A stretch of DNA of 64,000 bases from Ruania zhangjianzhongii (GTDB lineage: Bacteria > Actinomycetota > Actinomycetes > Actinomycetales > Beutenbergiaceae): positions 2,656,882-2,720,881 of the forward strand of contig NZ_CP042828.1 of assembly GCF_008000995.1 (NCBI RefSeq), read 5' to 3'. Under the pieces are notes generated by a model. The model saw only the letters and a program-made list of their open reading frames with translations, was not told the DNA's origin and did no database searches. A program made the position numbers and the translations under genes. Shown piece after piece: positions 29,346 to 38,318 of this stretch (position 1 is its first letter; each line of letters opens with the position of its first letter).

Positions 29346-29864
29346 TCAATCGTCGGAGGCGACCACCAGAAGCAGACACTCGGTTACGCGGTCGATGACC
29401 ACGAACTCGTGGAAGCCCAAGCTTCCGGTGGCGAAACCGTACTCGTGCTCGGCATCGGTGCCAGGGTTGTTCAGGCGGTAGAGGCGCCCTGACCGGAGCA
29501 GGTTCACGACGCCCTCCACCCGGGCTCGGACCTTCGGCGGTTGGCGGTAGCCCGGCTCCGTCCACTGCTGCTCGTCGACCCACACCTGCAGCAGGGCCTC
29601 GGCATCGTGCGGGGTACACCGCGCGAAGAGAGCGGGGTGAATCGTCTCCAACCGCCAGCGGCCATGAACGGCGCTCTGTTGCACCTCCTCGTCCGGATCG
29701 AAGGGAGAGGCGTAGTCGTGGGCGTACCCCGGGCTGGCGATCAGCGAGCTGAGGAGGGACCGATCACTCTGCTCAGCCTCGATGGCGAAATGCGTGACCT
29801 GGATCCACATGTACGTGCCCTCGTCCAGGTGGATGAGGTCCGAACCACGCAGTCGCAGGGTCAT
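29346..29864 (-). CDS. uncharacterised protein
   Basis: 172 residues, acidic, Trp- and Tyr-containing, without signal peptide or membrane segments. I do not recognise a family. The middle part has LLQVWVDEQQWTEPGYRQPPKV, and the C-terminus alternates strands and turns (GFHEFVVIDRVTECLLLVVASDD). The ATG start is fixed by a leaderless -10 box at 29871. A perfect 13-base palindrome next to that box suggests specific repression. It stands alone between the helicase and tRNA-Val. Confidence 0.7.
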   Translation of the reverse strand: MTLRLRGSDLIHLDEGTYMWIQVTHFAIEAEQSDRSLLSSLIASPGYAHDYASPFDPDEEVQQSAVHGRWRLETIHPALFARCTPHDAEALLQVWVDEQQWTEPGYRQPPKVRARVEGVVNLLRSGRLYRLNNPGTDAEHEYGFATGSLGFHEFVVIDRVTECLLLVVASDD

Positions 29865-29870
29865 CCGCGC

Positions 29871-29889
29871 ACTGTAGTGCGATTCGCAC
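29871..29889 (-). promoter_or_regulatory. leaderless -10 box TACAGT with adjoining operator-like palindrome
   Basis: On the minus strand TACAGT (29876-29871) is followed by six bases and ATG 29864. Directly upstream lies gtgcgaatcgcac, a perfect inverted repeat (29877-29889), covering the -35/-10 spacer, a classic repressor position. No binder is known. Confidence 0.5.
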
Positions 29890-29992
29890 CGGGCGATGGT
29901 CGCGCCGACTTCCGCGCCGCACCGGGCGCCCGTCTCCCTGGGCCAAAACCCAGAAGACCGCGGTGGGGAAACTCCCTGTCCGCGGCCTGCTG

Positions 29993-30064
29993 TGGGCGAT
30001 ACTGGGATCGAACCAGTGACCTCCTCGGTGTGAACGAGGCGCTCTACCGCTGAGCCAATCGCCC
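29993..30064 (-). tRNA. tRNA-Val(CAC)
   Basis: The cloverleaf reads on the minus strand: acceptor GGGCGAT pairs with ATCGCCC, anticodon stem CCTCG/CGAGG with loop TTCACAC (anticodon CAC), T-loop GTTCGATCC, discriminator A. CCA is not encoded. Its 3' half is identical to the tRNA-Val(GAC) at 31554, which lies inverted 1.5 kb away. Confidence 0.95.
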
Positions 30065-30097
30065 GCATCACGACCCTCGCCGTGACGGATAACGATC

Positions 30098-31255
30098 CTA
30101 GCAGCCGATTTCGGGTGGCTCGTCCACGTGTGCGGGCCCACCGCTGGCCAGTCCGACCAACCGCGCGGCCTTCAGCTCGGTCTCCGCCCACTCCCGCTCG
30201 GCATCCGATCCGATCGTGATGCCCGCACCGGTGCCGAAGGACAGCAAGCCCTCCGCCCAGGTGAACGTGCGGATCGCCACAGCCACCTCCGCCGTCCCGG
30301 CGTCAGCGTCGATCCAGCCGAACTGGCCGCAGTAGACCCCGCGATGGGCGGTCTCCAGCTCACCGATCAACCGCAGCGCGCTCGACTTCGGGGCCCCGGA
30401 GGTGCTGCCGGGAGGATGAAGTGCGCCGAGTACCTCGCTCCAGGCGACCGGCTCGCGGGCCAGCGAGCCGCGGATCCGGGAGACCAGGTGCACCAGGCCG
30501 GGATGGGTCTCCGTCGCCAGCAGGTCGGTGACGGTCACCGTGCCGGGGGAGCAGATCCGCTGCAGGTCGTTGCGCACCAGGTCGGTGATCATCACGTTCT
30601 CGGCCCGGTCCTTGGCCTGCAGGTCCGAGGGGGTACGGCCGGTGCCCTTGATCGGACCGGAGCGGATCACGCCATTCTCGACGGCGAAGGACAGCTCGGG
30701 AGAGGCGCTCACCACCCAGGCGCTCGGCCAGGCAGGCCCGGCCGGCACATCGAGGTACCCGGCATAGGGGGCCGGGTTGCCGCGGCTGAGCACGGCCGCC
30801 AGGGTGGCCGCGTCCGGGCGGGAGGGGAGCGGCGCGGACAGGATGCGGCACATGTTCGCCTGGTAGACGGCGCCCTCGCGGATCGCATCCTGCGTGGACC
30901 GCACGGCGGCCACGTAGGCCGCGCGGTCCATCGACGTGGACCACAGACTGTGGTGCGGTCCGGACCATAGGTAAGCTCCGCCGTCGCCGGTGACCTCCGC
31001 GGGCTCCGTGCCGGGTGGAACGTCTACCACCGCCTCCTGGCTGCTTTGACTACGCGGGCGCGCCCGCACGCGAGCGAATCGCCAGGCGTGCACCGGGCCA
31101 TCGAACTCACCGGCCACCGCCCACCATCCGCCGCCCTGCAGAGCGTCCGGCGAGCGGGTCAGATCGGCGTAGTCACACACCCCGCTGGCCTGCATTCCGG
31201 CGAACGTCGCCACCCCCGGGAAAGGGCCGCTGCGGACCGTGGCGGAGTGTGACAT
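30098..31255 (-). CDS. pabB: aminodeoxychorismate synthase component I
   Basis: Adds ammonia to chorismate for p-aminobenzoate synthesis. The chorismate-binding domain shows SGPIKGTGRT (the PIKGT motif typical of PabB), LVRNDLQRI, the PPGSTSGAPK segment and VAIRTF. 385 residues from ATG 31255; a longer in-frame reading would run through the tRNA cluster on the opposite strand and is not plausible. A TAGCGT seven bases before the ATG suggests near-leaderless expression. pabC is separate at 17281; no pabA amidotransferase is in the window. Confidence 0.88.
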   Translation of the reverse strand: MSHSATVRSGPFPGVATFAGMQASGVCDYADLTRSPDALQGGGWWAVAGEFDGPVHAWRFARVRARPRSQSSQEAVVDVPPGTEPAEVTGDGGAYLWSGPHHSLWSTSMDRAAYVAAVRSTQDAIREGAVYQANMCRILSAPLPSRPDAATLAAVLSRGNPAPYAGYLDVPAGPAWPSAWVVSASPELSFAVENGVIRSGPIKGTGRTPSDLQAKDRAENVMITDLVRNDLQRICSPGTVTVTDLLATETHPGLVHLVSRIRGSLAREPVAWSEVLGALHPPGSTSGAPKSSALRLIGELETAHRGVYCGQFGWIDADAGTAEVAVAIRTFTWAEGLLSFGTGAGITIGSDAEREWAETELKAARLVGLASGGPAHVDEPPEIGC

Positions 31256-31283
31256 GACCGACACGCTAACGGTGTGGAGCCGA

Positions 31284-31314
31284 TTGGACGTTGTCGGATC
31301 GGTTGGGTTAGAGT
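31284..31314 (+). promoter_or_regulatory. promoter of the tRNA Gly-Cys-Val cluster
   Basis: TTGGAC (31284-31289) and TAGAGT (31309-31314) are 19 bases apart, about 44 bases before tRNA-Gly. It is divergent from pabB. Confidence 0.4.
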
Positions 31315-31357
31315 CTTCGACGCACGCAGAACGCATTTCGATGCGGAATGCGGGTAT

Positions 31358-31430
31358 GCGGATGTGGCTCAGTTGGTAGAGCATCACCTTGCCAAGGTGA
31401 GGGTCGCGGGTTCGAGTCCCGTCATCCGCT
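31358..31430 (+). tRNA. tRNA-Gly(GCC)
   Basis: Acceptor GCGGATG/CATCCGC, anticodon stem TCACC/GGTGA with loop TTGCCAA (anticodon GCC), T-loop GTTCGAGTC, discriminator T. First of three co-directional tRNAs. Confidence 0.96.
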
Positions 31431-31477
31431 CGGAGGCGGCGGCCCCAAATGAGACGGCGAGTCTCACGTCGTTCCAG

Positions 31478-31548
31478 GGTGGGTTGGCCGAGAGGCGAGG
31501 CAGCGGCCTGCAAAGCCGTATACACGGGTTCGAATCCCGTACCCACCT
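31478..31548 (+). tRNA. tRNA-Cys(GCA)
   Basis: Acceptor GGTGGGT/ACCCACC, anticodon loop CTGCAAA (anticodon GCA), T-loop GTTCGAATC. Forty-seven bases after tRNA-Gly. Confidence 0.96.
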
Positions 31549-31553
31549 CGCAC

Positions 31554-31625
31554 GGGCGATTGGCGCAGCGGTAGCGCGCTTCCCTGACACGGAAGAGGTC
31601 ACTGGTTCGATCCCAGTATCGCCCA
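31554..31625 (+). tRNA. tRNA-Val(GAC)
   Basis: Acceptor GGGCGAT/ATCGCCC, anticodon stem CTTCC/GGAAG with loop CTGACAC (anticodon GAC), discriminator A. The bases after it read cca, so CCA may be encoded. The Gly-Cys-Val order is common in actinobacteria. Confidence 0.96.
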
Positions 31626-31688
31626 CCACCTGACATCCTCTTCGGAGCAGCAGCGCCCTGGTCCGAGCGCTCTGGTCCACCTGCGCCG

Positions 31689-32249
31689 CTAGGGTGTGCG
31701 CGCTTCGTCGAGGTGGTCCAGGAGGTAGCTGACCGTCTCCTCGACAGTCCACCCGGTGCTGTCCACGTGCAGTCCTCCCGTGGTGGATCGGGCCGCTGCA
31801 TCGAGCTCGCCAGCGGTCCATTCTCGGTAGGTGTGCTTATGTCGAGCGTCATCGCGGGCGGCGAGCGTGTCAGCGTCCGGGGTGAGGATGAAGGCATAGC
31901 AGGGCCTGGTGCGCACCCGTCGGGTGAACCGCACCAGGTCGTTCTCCAGCAACAGGTCCTGAACCACTGCGGTGATACCTGCGGCGGCATAACCGTCGGC
32001 CGCCTGCGCGGCGAGGCTGTGCCGCAGCTCCAACTGGGCCCGAGCCTGCTCGGACAGCGGTGGATCCATCGGTGCCTGCCCGCTGACGATGAACCGCCGG
32101 AACATGTCTCCGCGGACGTGGGCGGCCACCGGGAGGCGGCGGCTGAGCGCTTCGGCGACTGACGACTTTCCGGCGGCCATCGCTCCGGTGATGACGATGA
32201 CCGCAGGGAGGTCAGACAGGCGGCCCTCGGCCGGCGGCGGCACGGACAT
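31689..32249 (-). CDS. P-loop kinase, phosphotransferase-like
   Basis: Small ATP-dependent kinase of unknown target. Walker A is ITGAMAAGKSSVAEAL (near residue 20); HVRGDMFRRF and QDLLLENDLVRF recall chloramphenicol-phosphotransferase and zeta-toxin-like kinases. 186 residues, cytosolic. The start ATG 32249 lies 79 bases from the divergent kinase gene at 32329. No antitoxin-like gene is beside it, so a toxin role is not supported. Confidence 0.78.
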   Translation of the reverse strand: MSVPPPAEGRLSDLPAVIVITGAMAAGKSSVAEALSRRLPVAAHVRGDMFRRFIVSGQAPMDPPLSEQARAQLELRHSLAAQAADGYAAAGITAVVQDLLLENDLVRFTRRVRTRPCYAFILTPDADTLAARDDARHKHTYREWTAGELDAAARSTTGGLHVDSTGWTVEETVSYLLDHLDEARTP

Positions 32250-32256
32250 GCCCTGG

Positions 32257-32322
32257 ACCGTACGCAGCGGCCGGGCCGGCGTCGAGGGCTTTTGCCCAGA
32301 TGCGCGGGCGCCGCCGTAGCCT
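32257..32322. promoter_or_regulatory. divergent leaderless promoters of the two kinase genes
   Basis: Minus-strand TACGGT (32262-32257) is seven bases from ATG 32249. Plus-strand TAGCCT (32317-32322) is six bases from GTG 32329. Both fit transcripts that begin at or next to the start codon, within a shared intergenic stretch of 79 bases. Confidence 0.5.
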
Positions 32323-32328
32323 GGTGTG

Positions 32329-32811
32329 GTGCCTCGCGTCGTCCTCATGTGCGGTCCGGCCGGATCCGGAAAGACCACCTATGCCCGTGGGCTGGAAAGC
32401 GATGGCTTCGTCCGGTTGTCCATCGACGAGGAAGCCTGGGCACTGGGACTGGACCAGCAGCCGCTGCCCGAGCCGGTCGCCGCTCGGATCGAGGCACGGC
32501 TGACCGATCGCCTGCTGGAACTGGTCCACGCCGGCGTCGATGTGGTGATCGACTTCTCCTTCTGGTCCCGCCGCAAGCGGCTCCAATACCGGGCTCTGCT
32601 CGCCGAGGTCGGGGTGAGCGCCGAGACCGTGTACCTGACCACCAGCCGCGAGGTGGTGCTGGAGCGGGTGGCGGCGCGGCGCGGCGCCCACGCCGACCAC
32701 GTGGTCCTGGACCACGCCACGGCGGCGCACTACTTCGACCACTTCGAGCCACCGACAGAGGACGAGGGCCCCCTCACCGTGATCGACGGAGCCTCCCGCC
32801 AGCAGCGATGA
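32329..32811 (+). CDS. P-loop ATPase/kinase (AAA-type annotation)
   Basis: 160 residues. Walker [17 protein letters not shown] near residue 7; the second conserved region [18 protein letters not shown] near 70; lid Arg residues in [14 protein letters not shown]. It is like small kinases annotated as AAA ATPases in many actinobacteria, substrate unknown. GTG 32329 is preferred over GTG 32326 because it sits exactly seven bases after the -10 box. Distantly similar in architecture to the divergent neighbour. Confidence 0.8.
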   Translation: MPRVVLMCGPAGSGKTTYARGLESDGFVRLSIDEEAWALGLDQQPLPEPVAARIEARLTDRLLELVHAGVDVVIDFSFWSRRKRLQYRALLAEVGVSAETVYLTTSREVVLERVAARRGAHADHVVLDHATAAHYFDHFEPPTEDEGPLTVIDGASRQQR

Positions 32812-33019
32812 GGGCTGCCTGCCGACCCTGCGAACCAGCCGCGCTGGGCGAGCAGAGCCTCGGCCGGGCGGCGTGCTTGGATCTGGCGAGAACCACGACG
32901 GCGGAGCACCCGTGCCGCGGCCACGTCACCGGGGCGCGTCAGGGAATCAGGTGTGGAGCAGGCATTCGGACTCGCTACCATCGATGGGTCCGACCATCAC
33001 CCAGCTCAGGAGCATGACC

Positions 33020-35029
33020 GTGCCCGAGATCTCCCTGCTCATCGACGGAACACCACGATCGTTCCCGGCGGGCACTACGGGAACGGACGTGTTCGGCCAG
33101 GACCGGGCGATCGTCGCGGTGCGAGTGGACGGCGAGCTGAGTGACTTGGCGGCCGAGCTGCCTGCGGGCGGGGCGGTCGACGGGGTACGCATCGACTCGC
33201 CGGACGGACTGGACATCCTGCGCCACTCCACCGCCCACGTGCTCGCCCAGGCGGTGCAGCAGGTGAACCCGGACGCGCGGCTGGGTATCGGCCCGCCGAT
33301 CGCCGATGGCTTCTACTACGACTTCGACGTGGCCGAGCCGTTCACCCCGGAACAGCTCAAGGCCCTGGAGAAGGCGATGCAGCGCATCGTCAAGGAGGGG
33401 CAGAGCTTCCGTCGCCGGGTAGTCACCGATGCGCAGGCCCGCGAGGAGCTCGCCGCCGAACCGTACAAGCTCGAGCTGATCGGGCTGAAGGGTGCCGGTG
33501 ACGATGGCGGCGACGCGGCCGAGGGTGCCTCGGTGGAGGTCGGCGCCGGTGAGCTGACCATCTACGACAACCTGCGCCGGACCGGCGAGACCGCCTGGAA
33601 GGACCTCTGCCGCGGCCCGCACCTGCCGTCCACCAGGCTGATCGGCAACGGCTTCTCGCTGATGCGCAGCGCGGCCGCGTACTGGCGGGGGAGCGAGAAG
33701 AACCCGCAGCTGCAGCGGATCTACGGCACCGCCTGGCCGAGCAAGGACGAGCTGGTCGCTTACAAGGAGCGACTGGCCGAGGCAGAGCGGCGCGACCACC
33801 GCAAACTGGGTGCCGAGCTGGACCTGTTCTCGTTTCCGGACGAGATCGGCTCTGGGTTGCCGGTGTTCCACCCGAAGGGGGCGATGGTCCGGATGGAGAT
33901 GGAGGACTACTCCCGCAAGCGGCACGTGCAGGCCGGGTACTCGTTCGTCACCACCCCACACATCACCAAGGCGAAGCTGTTCGAGACCTCCAAGCACCTG
34001 GAGTGGTACGCCGACGGGATGTACCCGCCGATGCACCTGGACGAGGTCCGCGACGGGGACGGCCAGGTGACCAAGCCGGGCCAGGACTACTACCTGAAGC
34101 CGATGAACTGCCCGATGCACAACCTGGTCTACGGCTCCCGGGGCCGGTCCTACCGTGAGCTTCCGCTGCGGCTGTTCGAGTTCGGGCAGGTGTACCGGTA
34201 CGAGAAGTCCGGGGTGGTGCACGGCCTCACCCGCGCCCGCGGCTTCACCCAGGACGATGCGCACATCTACTGCACCCGCGAACAGCTGCGCGACGAGCTC
34301 GCCTCGCTGCTGTCCTTCGTGCTCGACCTGCTGAAGGACTACGGCCTGGACGACTTCTACCTGGAGCTCTCCACCCGGGACCCGGAGAAGTCGGTGGGGG
34401 ACGAGTCCACCTGGGAGGAGGCGACCCGCACCCTGGCCGAGGTGGCGGATGCCTCCGGCCTGGACCTGGTAGATGACCCGGGTGGGGCGGCGTTCTACGG
34501 TCCGAAGATCTCGGTGCAGGCCAAGGACGCGATCGGGCGGACCTGGCAGCTGTCCACGATCCAGCTGGACTTCTTCGAACCGGAGTTGTTCGAGCTGGAG
34601 TACACCTCGCCGGACGGCTCCCGTCAGCGACCGGTGATGATCCATCGCGCACTGTTCGGTTCCATCGAACGGTTCTTCGGCGTGCTGCTCGAGCACTACG
34701 CCGGCGCCTTCCCTCCGTGGCTCGCCCCGGTGCAGGTACTCGCCGTACCGGTGGCCGAGGTGTTCGACGACTACCTCGCTGAGGTGGTGGCGAAGCTGCA
34801 GGCCGCCGGGGTGCGGGCCGAGCTGGACAACTCCGATGACCGGTTCAACAAGAAGATCCGCACCGCCACCAAGGCGAAGGTTCCGTTCGTCCTGATCGCC
34901 GGCGGTGAGGACGCCGAAGCCGGGGCGGTCTCGTTCCGCTATCGGGACGGCAGCCAGCGCAACGGTGTCGGAGTCGAGGAAGCGATCGAGATCATCACCG
35001 AGGCGATCTCCTCCCGGGTGCAGGTCTGA
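33020..35029 (+). CDS. thrS: threonine-tRNA ligase
   Basis: Charges tRNA-Thr. N-terminal TGS domain (about residues 1-65), editing domain with [12 protein letters not shown] (near 70) and class II catalytic core ([10 protein letters not shown], motif 2 [23 protein letters not shown]), then the anticodon-binding domain from about residue 560. Start: GTG 33020 has aggag with 7-base spacing; ATG 33014 is only one base from that SD, so GTG is preferred, giving 669 residues. A -10 TACCAT lies at 32976. First gene of a long operon with the PIM pathway, as in mycobacteria. Confidence 0.95.
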   Translation: MPEISLLIDGTPRSFPAGTTGTDVFGQDRAIVAVRVDGELSDLAAELPAGGAVDGVRIDSPDGLDILRHSTAHVLAQAVQQVNPDARLGIGPPIADGFYYDFDVAEPFTPEQLKALEKAMQRIVKEGQSFRRRVVTDAQAREELAAEPYKLELIGLKGAGDDGGDAAEGASVEVGAGELTIYDNLRRTGETAWKDLCRGPHLPSTRLIGNGFSLMRSAAAYWRGSEKNPQLQRIYGTAWPSKDELVAYKERLAEAERRDHRKLGAELDLFSFPDEIGSGLPVFHPKGAMVRMEMEDYSRKRHVQAGYSFVTTPHITKAKLFETSKHLEWYADGMYPPMHLDEVRDGDGQVTKPGQDYYLKPMNCPMHNLVYGSRGRSYRELPLRLFEFGQVYRYEKSGVVHGLTRARGFTQDDAHIYCTREQLRDELASLLSFVLDLLKDYGLDDFYLELSTRDPEKSVGDESTWEEATRTLAEVADASGLDLVDDPGGAAFYGPKISVQAKDAIGRTWQLSTIQLDFFEPELFELEYTSPDGSRQRPVMIHRALFGSIERFFGVLLEHYAGAFPPWLAPVQVLAVPVAEVFDDYLAEVVAKLQAAGVRAELDNSDDRFNKKIRTATKAKVPFVLIAGGEDAEAGAVSFRYRDGSQRNGVGVEEAIEIITEAISSRVQV

Positions 35030-35031
35030 GC

Positions 35032-35577
35032 GTGACCAGGCCGGAGCAGCATCCGCGGGTCCCGGACGGTTACGACCGGCTGTGGACCCCGCACCGGATG
35101 GCCTATATTGATGGTGAGAACAAGCCGGTCGATGACGGCGCGGGTCCAGGGTGTCCGTTCTGCCGGGCGCCGGGGGAACCGGATGAGCAGGCCCTGATCG
35201 TGCACCGGGGCCAGTCCTGTTACGTGGTGCTCAACCTGTATCCGTACAACCCGGGCCACCTGTTGATCTGCCCCTACCGGCACGTTCCGGACCTGACCGA
35301 GATGACCGCCGTCGAGCGCGCCGAGATGACCGAGCTGGCCGCGACAGCGATGGTGACCCTGCGCCGGATCAAGGACTGCGACGGGTTCAACCTGGGCATG
35401 AACGCCGGCCCGGTGGCCGGCGCCGGGGTTGCCGCCCACGTGCACCAGCACGTGGTGCCTCGGTGGGCCGGAGACGCGAACTTCCTGCCGATCGTGGGCC
35501 AGACCAAGGCGCTGCCCGAGCTGCTCGGCGATACCAGGGAGCAGCTCGCCGCCGGGTGGGGCGATGGTCCTCGGTAA
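35032..35577 (+). CDS. HIT family protein (AP4A-phosphorylase-like)
   Basis: 181 residues. Zinc-ribbon-like CPFCRAP near residue 42, then YPYNPGHLLICPYRHV and the triad AAHVHQHVVPRW near residue 139. This subtype sits between thrS and pgsA across actinobacteria; mycobacterial counterparts are characterised as Ap4A phosphorylases. Starts 2 bases after thrS. Overlaps pgsA by 14 bases. Confidence 0.9.
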   Translation: MTRPEQHPRVPDGYDRLWTPHRMAYIDGENKPVDDGAGPGCPFCRAPGEPDEQALIVHRGQSCYVVLNLYPYNPGHLLICPYRHVPDLTEMTAVERAEMTELAATAMVTLRRIKDCDGFNLGMNAGPVAGAGVAAHVHQHVVPRWAGDANFLPIVGQTKALPELLGDTREQLAAGWGDGPR

Positions 35578-36193
35578 CCGCGGGCGGTCGGTCACCACCG
35601 CACTGTTCGGGCCGCTCGCCCGCCTCCTGGTACGGGCCGGGGTGAGCCCGAACGTGGTCACCGTCCTCGGTACGGTGGCGACCAGCGCCACCGCGCTGTG
35701 GCTGCTTCCGACCGGGAATCTGGTGGTCGGTGTTCCCGTAGTGGTGGTCCTCGTCTTCGCCGACTCGGTCGACGGTCTGATGGCACGAGAACGAGGAACG
35801 GAGAGCGCGTTCGGCGCCTACCTGGACTCCACGATGGACCGGGTCAGCGATGCGGCGATCTTCACCGCCCTGGGCCTGTACCTGCTCTGGCAGGACGAGC
35901 AGCAGTGGCAGGGCATCGGGTTCGCACTCGGGATGGCGTGCGTGTTCTTCGGCATGCTGGTGTCCTACGCCCGCGCGCGGGCCGAGGGCCTGGGCATCAG
36001 CGCCAAAGCGGGGATCGCCGAACGCGCCGACCGGCTGATCTTCGCCGGTGTCGCGGCGCTGGCGGTAGGACTCGGCGCACCCGCGGTGGTGCTGGTGCTC
36101 GCGCTCGGCCTGCTGGTGCTGGCCAACATCATCACCGTGATCCAACGAAGCCTGGTGGTCTACCGCGCCTCGGCGGAGACGGAACCGGAATGA
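35564..36193 (+). CDS. pgsA: phosphatidylinositol phosphate synthase
   Basis: Membrane enzyme joining CDP-diacylglycerol and inositol-3-phosphate. The CDP-alcohol phosphotransferase signature is complete: Asp and Gly in DSVDG, AR, then G and two Asp in GAYLDSTMDR (about residues 66-92). About five to six hydrophobic helices. 209 residues. ATG 35564 overlaps the HIT gene by 14 bases; its stop overlaps the next start. First committed step to PIM glycolipids. Confidence 0.92.
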   Translation: MVLGNRGRSVTTALFGPLARLLVRAGVSPNVVTVLGTVATSATALWLLPTGNLVVGVPVVVVLVFADSVDGLMARERGTESAFGAYLDSTMDRVSDAAIFTALGLYLLWQDEQQWQGIGFALGMACVFFGMLVSYARARAEGLGISAKAGIAERADRLIFAGVAALAVGLGAPAVVLVLALGLLVLANIITVIQRSLVVYRASAETEPE

Positions 36194-37158
36194 GGGCGTT
36201 CGATCCGGCCCGGCTGATGCTGCTCGCCTGGCGTGTGGTGCCGCGGCTGCCGCGCGCCCTGGTGCGGGGGATCTTCGATGTCGTCGCCGTGGTGGCACAC
36301 ACGCTCCGGATCGACGGCGTGAAGCAGCTGGAGCGCAATCTCGCCCGGTTGACCGGCACGACCTCCGCACCGGAGCTACGGCGCCTGTCCCGGGCCGGGA
36401 TGCGGTCCTATATGCGGTACTACGCTGAGGCCTTCCAGCTGCCCGGGATGAGCGAGGCGGAAGTAGACGCCCGGGTACGCTCCACCGGCTACGAGCAGTA
36501 CACCGAGCGGGTCGCCCAGGGAGGCACTGCGGTGCTCGCACTGGGTCACGCCGGCAACTGGGACCTGGCCGGGGCCTGGGCGAACCGGCACATCGGACAG
36601 GTCATCACCGTGGCTGAGCGGCTGGAGCCGCCGGAGCTGTTCGAGGCCTTCATGGGCTTCCGAGAGTCGCTCGGCATGGTCATCCTTCCCCTGGAGAAGG
36701 GTGGGGGAGTCTTCCGCCGGCTGCTGAAGGAGAGCCGGCGGCCCGGAGTGATTCCGCTGCTGGCCGACCGGGACCTGTCCAGCACCGGTGTCGACGTGCA
36801 GGTCGGCGGCCACGAGGTGCGGGTGGCACCGGGACCGGCAGCTCTCGCGCTGGCCCGGGGGATACCGGTGATGCCGGTGCTGATCCACTACGAGCGGCTC
36901 ACCGGGGCTCGGCGCCGTGCCGCCCGCAGCCCGTGGGGGATCCACATCCAGTTCCTGCCCGAGGTGGAGGTGCCGGCTGCCGGACCCGGCGTGACCAGCG
37001 CCGACCGGGTGGCCCAGATGACCCAGGACTGGTTCACTGCCTACACTCGCGCTCTGGCACAGGTTCCACAGGATTGGCACATGCTGCAGAAGGTGTACAC
37101 CGCAGACCTGGATCCGGAGCGACTGGCACGCGCCCGGGCCCAGGCGGAGGAGACATGA
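36190..37158 (+). CDS. patA: phosphatidylinositol mannoside acyltransferase
   Basis: Membrane-associated acyltransferase that acylates the mannose of PIM. Related to lipid A lauroyl transferases; the catalytic HX4D motif is HAGNWD (near residue 120). 322 residues. Start ATG overlaps the pgsA TGA, and the stop overlaps pimA by four bases. Its position between pgsA and pimA is as in mycobacteria. Confidence 0.9.
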   Translation: MRAFDPARLMLLAWRVVPRLPRALVRGIFDVVAVVAHTLRIDGVKQLERNLARLTGTTSAPELRRLSRAGMRSYMRYYAEAFQLPGMSEAEVDARVRSTGYEQYTERVAQGGTAVLALGHAGNWDLAGAWANRHIGQVITVAERLEPPELFEAFMGFRESLGMVILPLEKGGGVFRRLLKESRRPGVIPLLADRDLSSTGVDVQVGGHEVRVAPGPAALALARGIPVMPVLIHYERLTGARRRAARSPWGIHIQFLPEVEVPAAGPGVTSADRVAQMTQDWFTAYTRALAQVPQDWHMLQKVYTADLDPERLARARAQAEET

Positions 37159-38318
37159 AGATCGGCCTGGTCTGCCCCTACTCCTTCGATGCGCCCGGCG
37201 GGGTGCAGTTCCACATCCGGGACCTCGCCGAGCACCTGATCGGGCTCGGCCACCAGGTGTCGGTCCTGGCGCCGGCCGACGAAGACACCGACGTCCCCCC
37301 TTACCTCACCTCGGTGGGCGGAGCGATGCCGGTGCGGTACAACGGATCGGTCGCCCGGCTGAGCTTCGGCCCCGGAGTGGCGAGCCGGACCGCCCGTTGG
37401 CTCACCCACGGCGAGTTCGACGTCGTGCACGTGCATGAGCCGTTCGCCCCCTCGGTGGGGATGATCACCCTGGCCCGCTCCGAGGCGCCGGTGGTGGCCA
37501 CCTTCCACTCCGCCCAGGAACGCTCCCGGATGATGCAGGTCGCCTACCCGTTGATCCGCCCGGGACTGGAACAGATCAGCGCACGGATCGCCGTCTCCGA
37601 AGATGCCCGCCGCACGGTGGTGGAGCATCTCGGCGGTGACGCGGTGGTGATCCCGAACGGGGTGAACACCACGTTCTTCGCCGACGCCGCACCCCATCCT
37701 GCCTGGCAGGGCACCCCGGAGCGGCCCACGCTCGCGTTCCTGGGCAGGCTGGACGAACCGCGCAAGGGTCTGCAGGTGCTGATGGCGGCCGTGCCGGCGA
37801 TCCGCGCCAGGTACCCCGGGCTGCGCGTCCTGGTGGCCGGTCGTGGAGACCTGGAGGCTGCTACCGCGGGTCTCGGCGAGCACATCGAAGCCGTGGAGCA
37901 GCTCGGTGGGATCAGCGACGAGGAGAAGGCGTCCCTGTTCTCCTCGGTGGACGCCTACATCGCCCCGCAGACCGGGGGCGAGAGCTTCGGGATCGTGCTG
38001 GTGGAGGCGATGAGCGCCGGGGCCTCGGTGATCGCCAGCGACCTGAACGCGTTCCGGCGGGTCCTCGACGACGGTGGGTCCGGTTTCCTGTTCACCACCG
38101 GTGCGCCAGCCTCGCTGGCGGACACGGTGATTCGCGCACTGGACGATCCGGCCGAGCGGGCCCGTCGCCAGGAGTACGCCGGCCGGGCGGTCCGCCGGTT
38201 CGACTGGGATGAGGTCGCGGCCCGGATCCTGGATGTCTACGCGATGGCCTCGGGTCACGGCGCTGAGGCCAGGCCCGGGCTCCTCGGCCGGCTGTTCGGC
38301 TCCCGAGGACCGTCATGA
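37155..38318 (+). CDS. pimA: phosphatidylinositol alpha-mannosyltransferase
   Basis: GT4 enzyme adding the first mannose from GDP-mannose to phosphatidylinositol on the cytoplasmic face. Starts MKIGLVCPYSFDAPGGVQ with the GG donor loop; nucleotide-binding PQTGGESFGIVLVEAMSAG near residue 275 carries the GT-B Glu pair. 387 residues. Last enzyme of the PIM module here. The next gene overlaps its stop by four bases. Confidence 0.93.
   Translation: MKIGLVCPYSFDAPGGVQFHIRDLAEHLIGLGHQVSVLAPADEDTDVPPYLTSVGGAMPVRYNGSVARLSFGPGVASRTARWLTHGEFDVVHVHEPFAPSVGMITLARSEAPVVATFHSAQERSRMMQVAYPLIRPGLEQISARIAVSEDARRTVVEHLGGDAVVIPNGVNTTFFADAAPHPAWQGTPERPTLAFLGRLDEPRKGLQVLMAAVPAIRARYPGLRVLVAGRGDLEAATAGLGEHIEAVEQLGGISDEEKASLFSSVDAYIAPQTGGESFGIVLVEAMSAGASVIASDLNAFRRVLDDGGSGFLFTTGAPASLADTVIRALDDPAERARRQEYAGRAVRRFDWDEVAARILDVYAMASGHGAEARPGLLGRLFGSRGPS

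Noticed and set aside
30098-31990. A 630-codon reading of pabB
   Set aside because: The first 245 codons would be antisense to three tRNA genes and the kinase region; the family start is at 31255.
31689-32811. Zeta-toxin/antitoxin pair
   Set aside because: Both genes are kinases with no small antitoxin partner; no support for a toxin system.
36933-38318. A longer frame ahead of pimA
   Set aside because: Overlaps the acyltransferase; MKIGLVCPYSFDAPGGVQ at 37155 is the true start.
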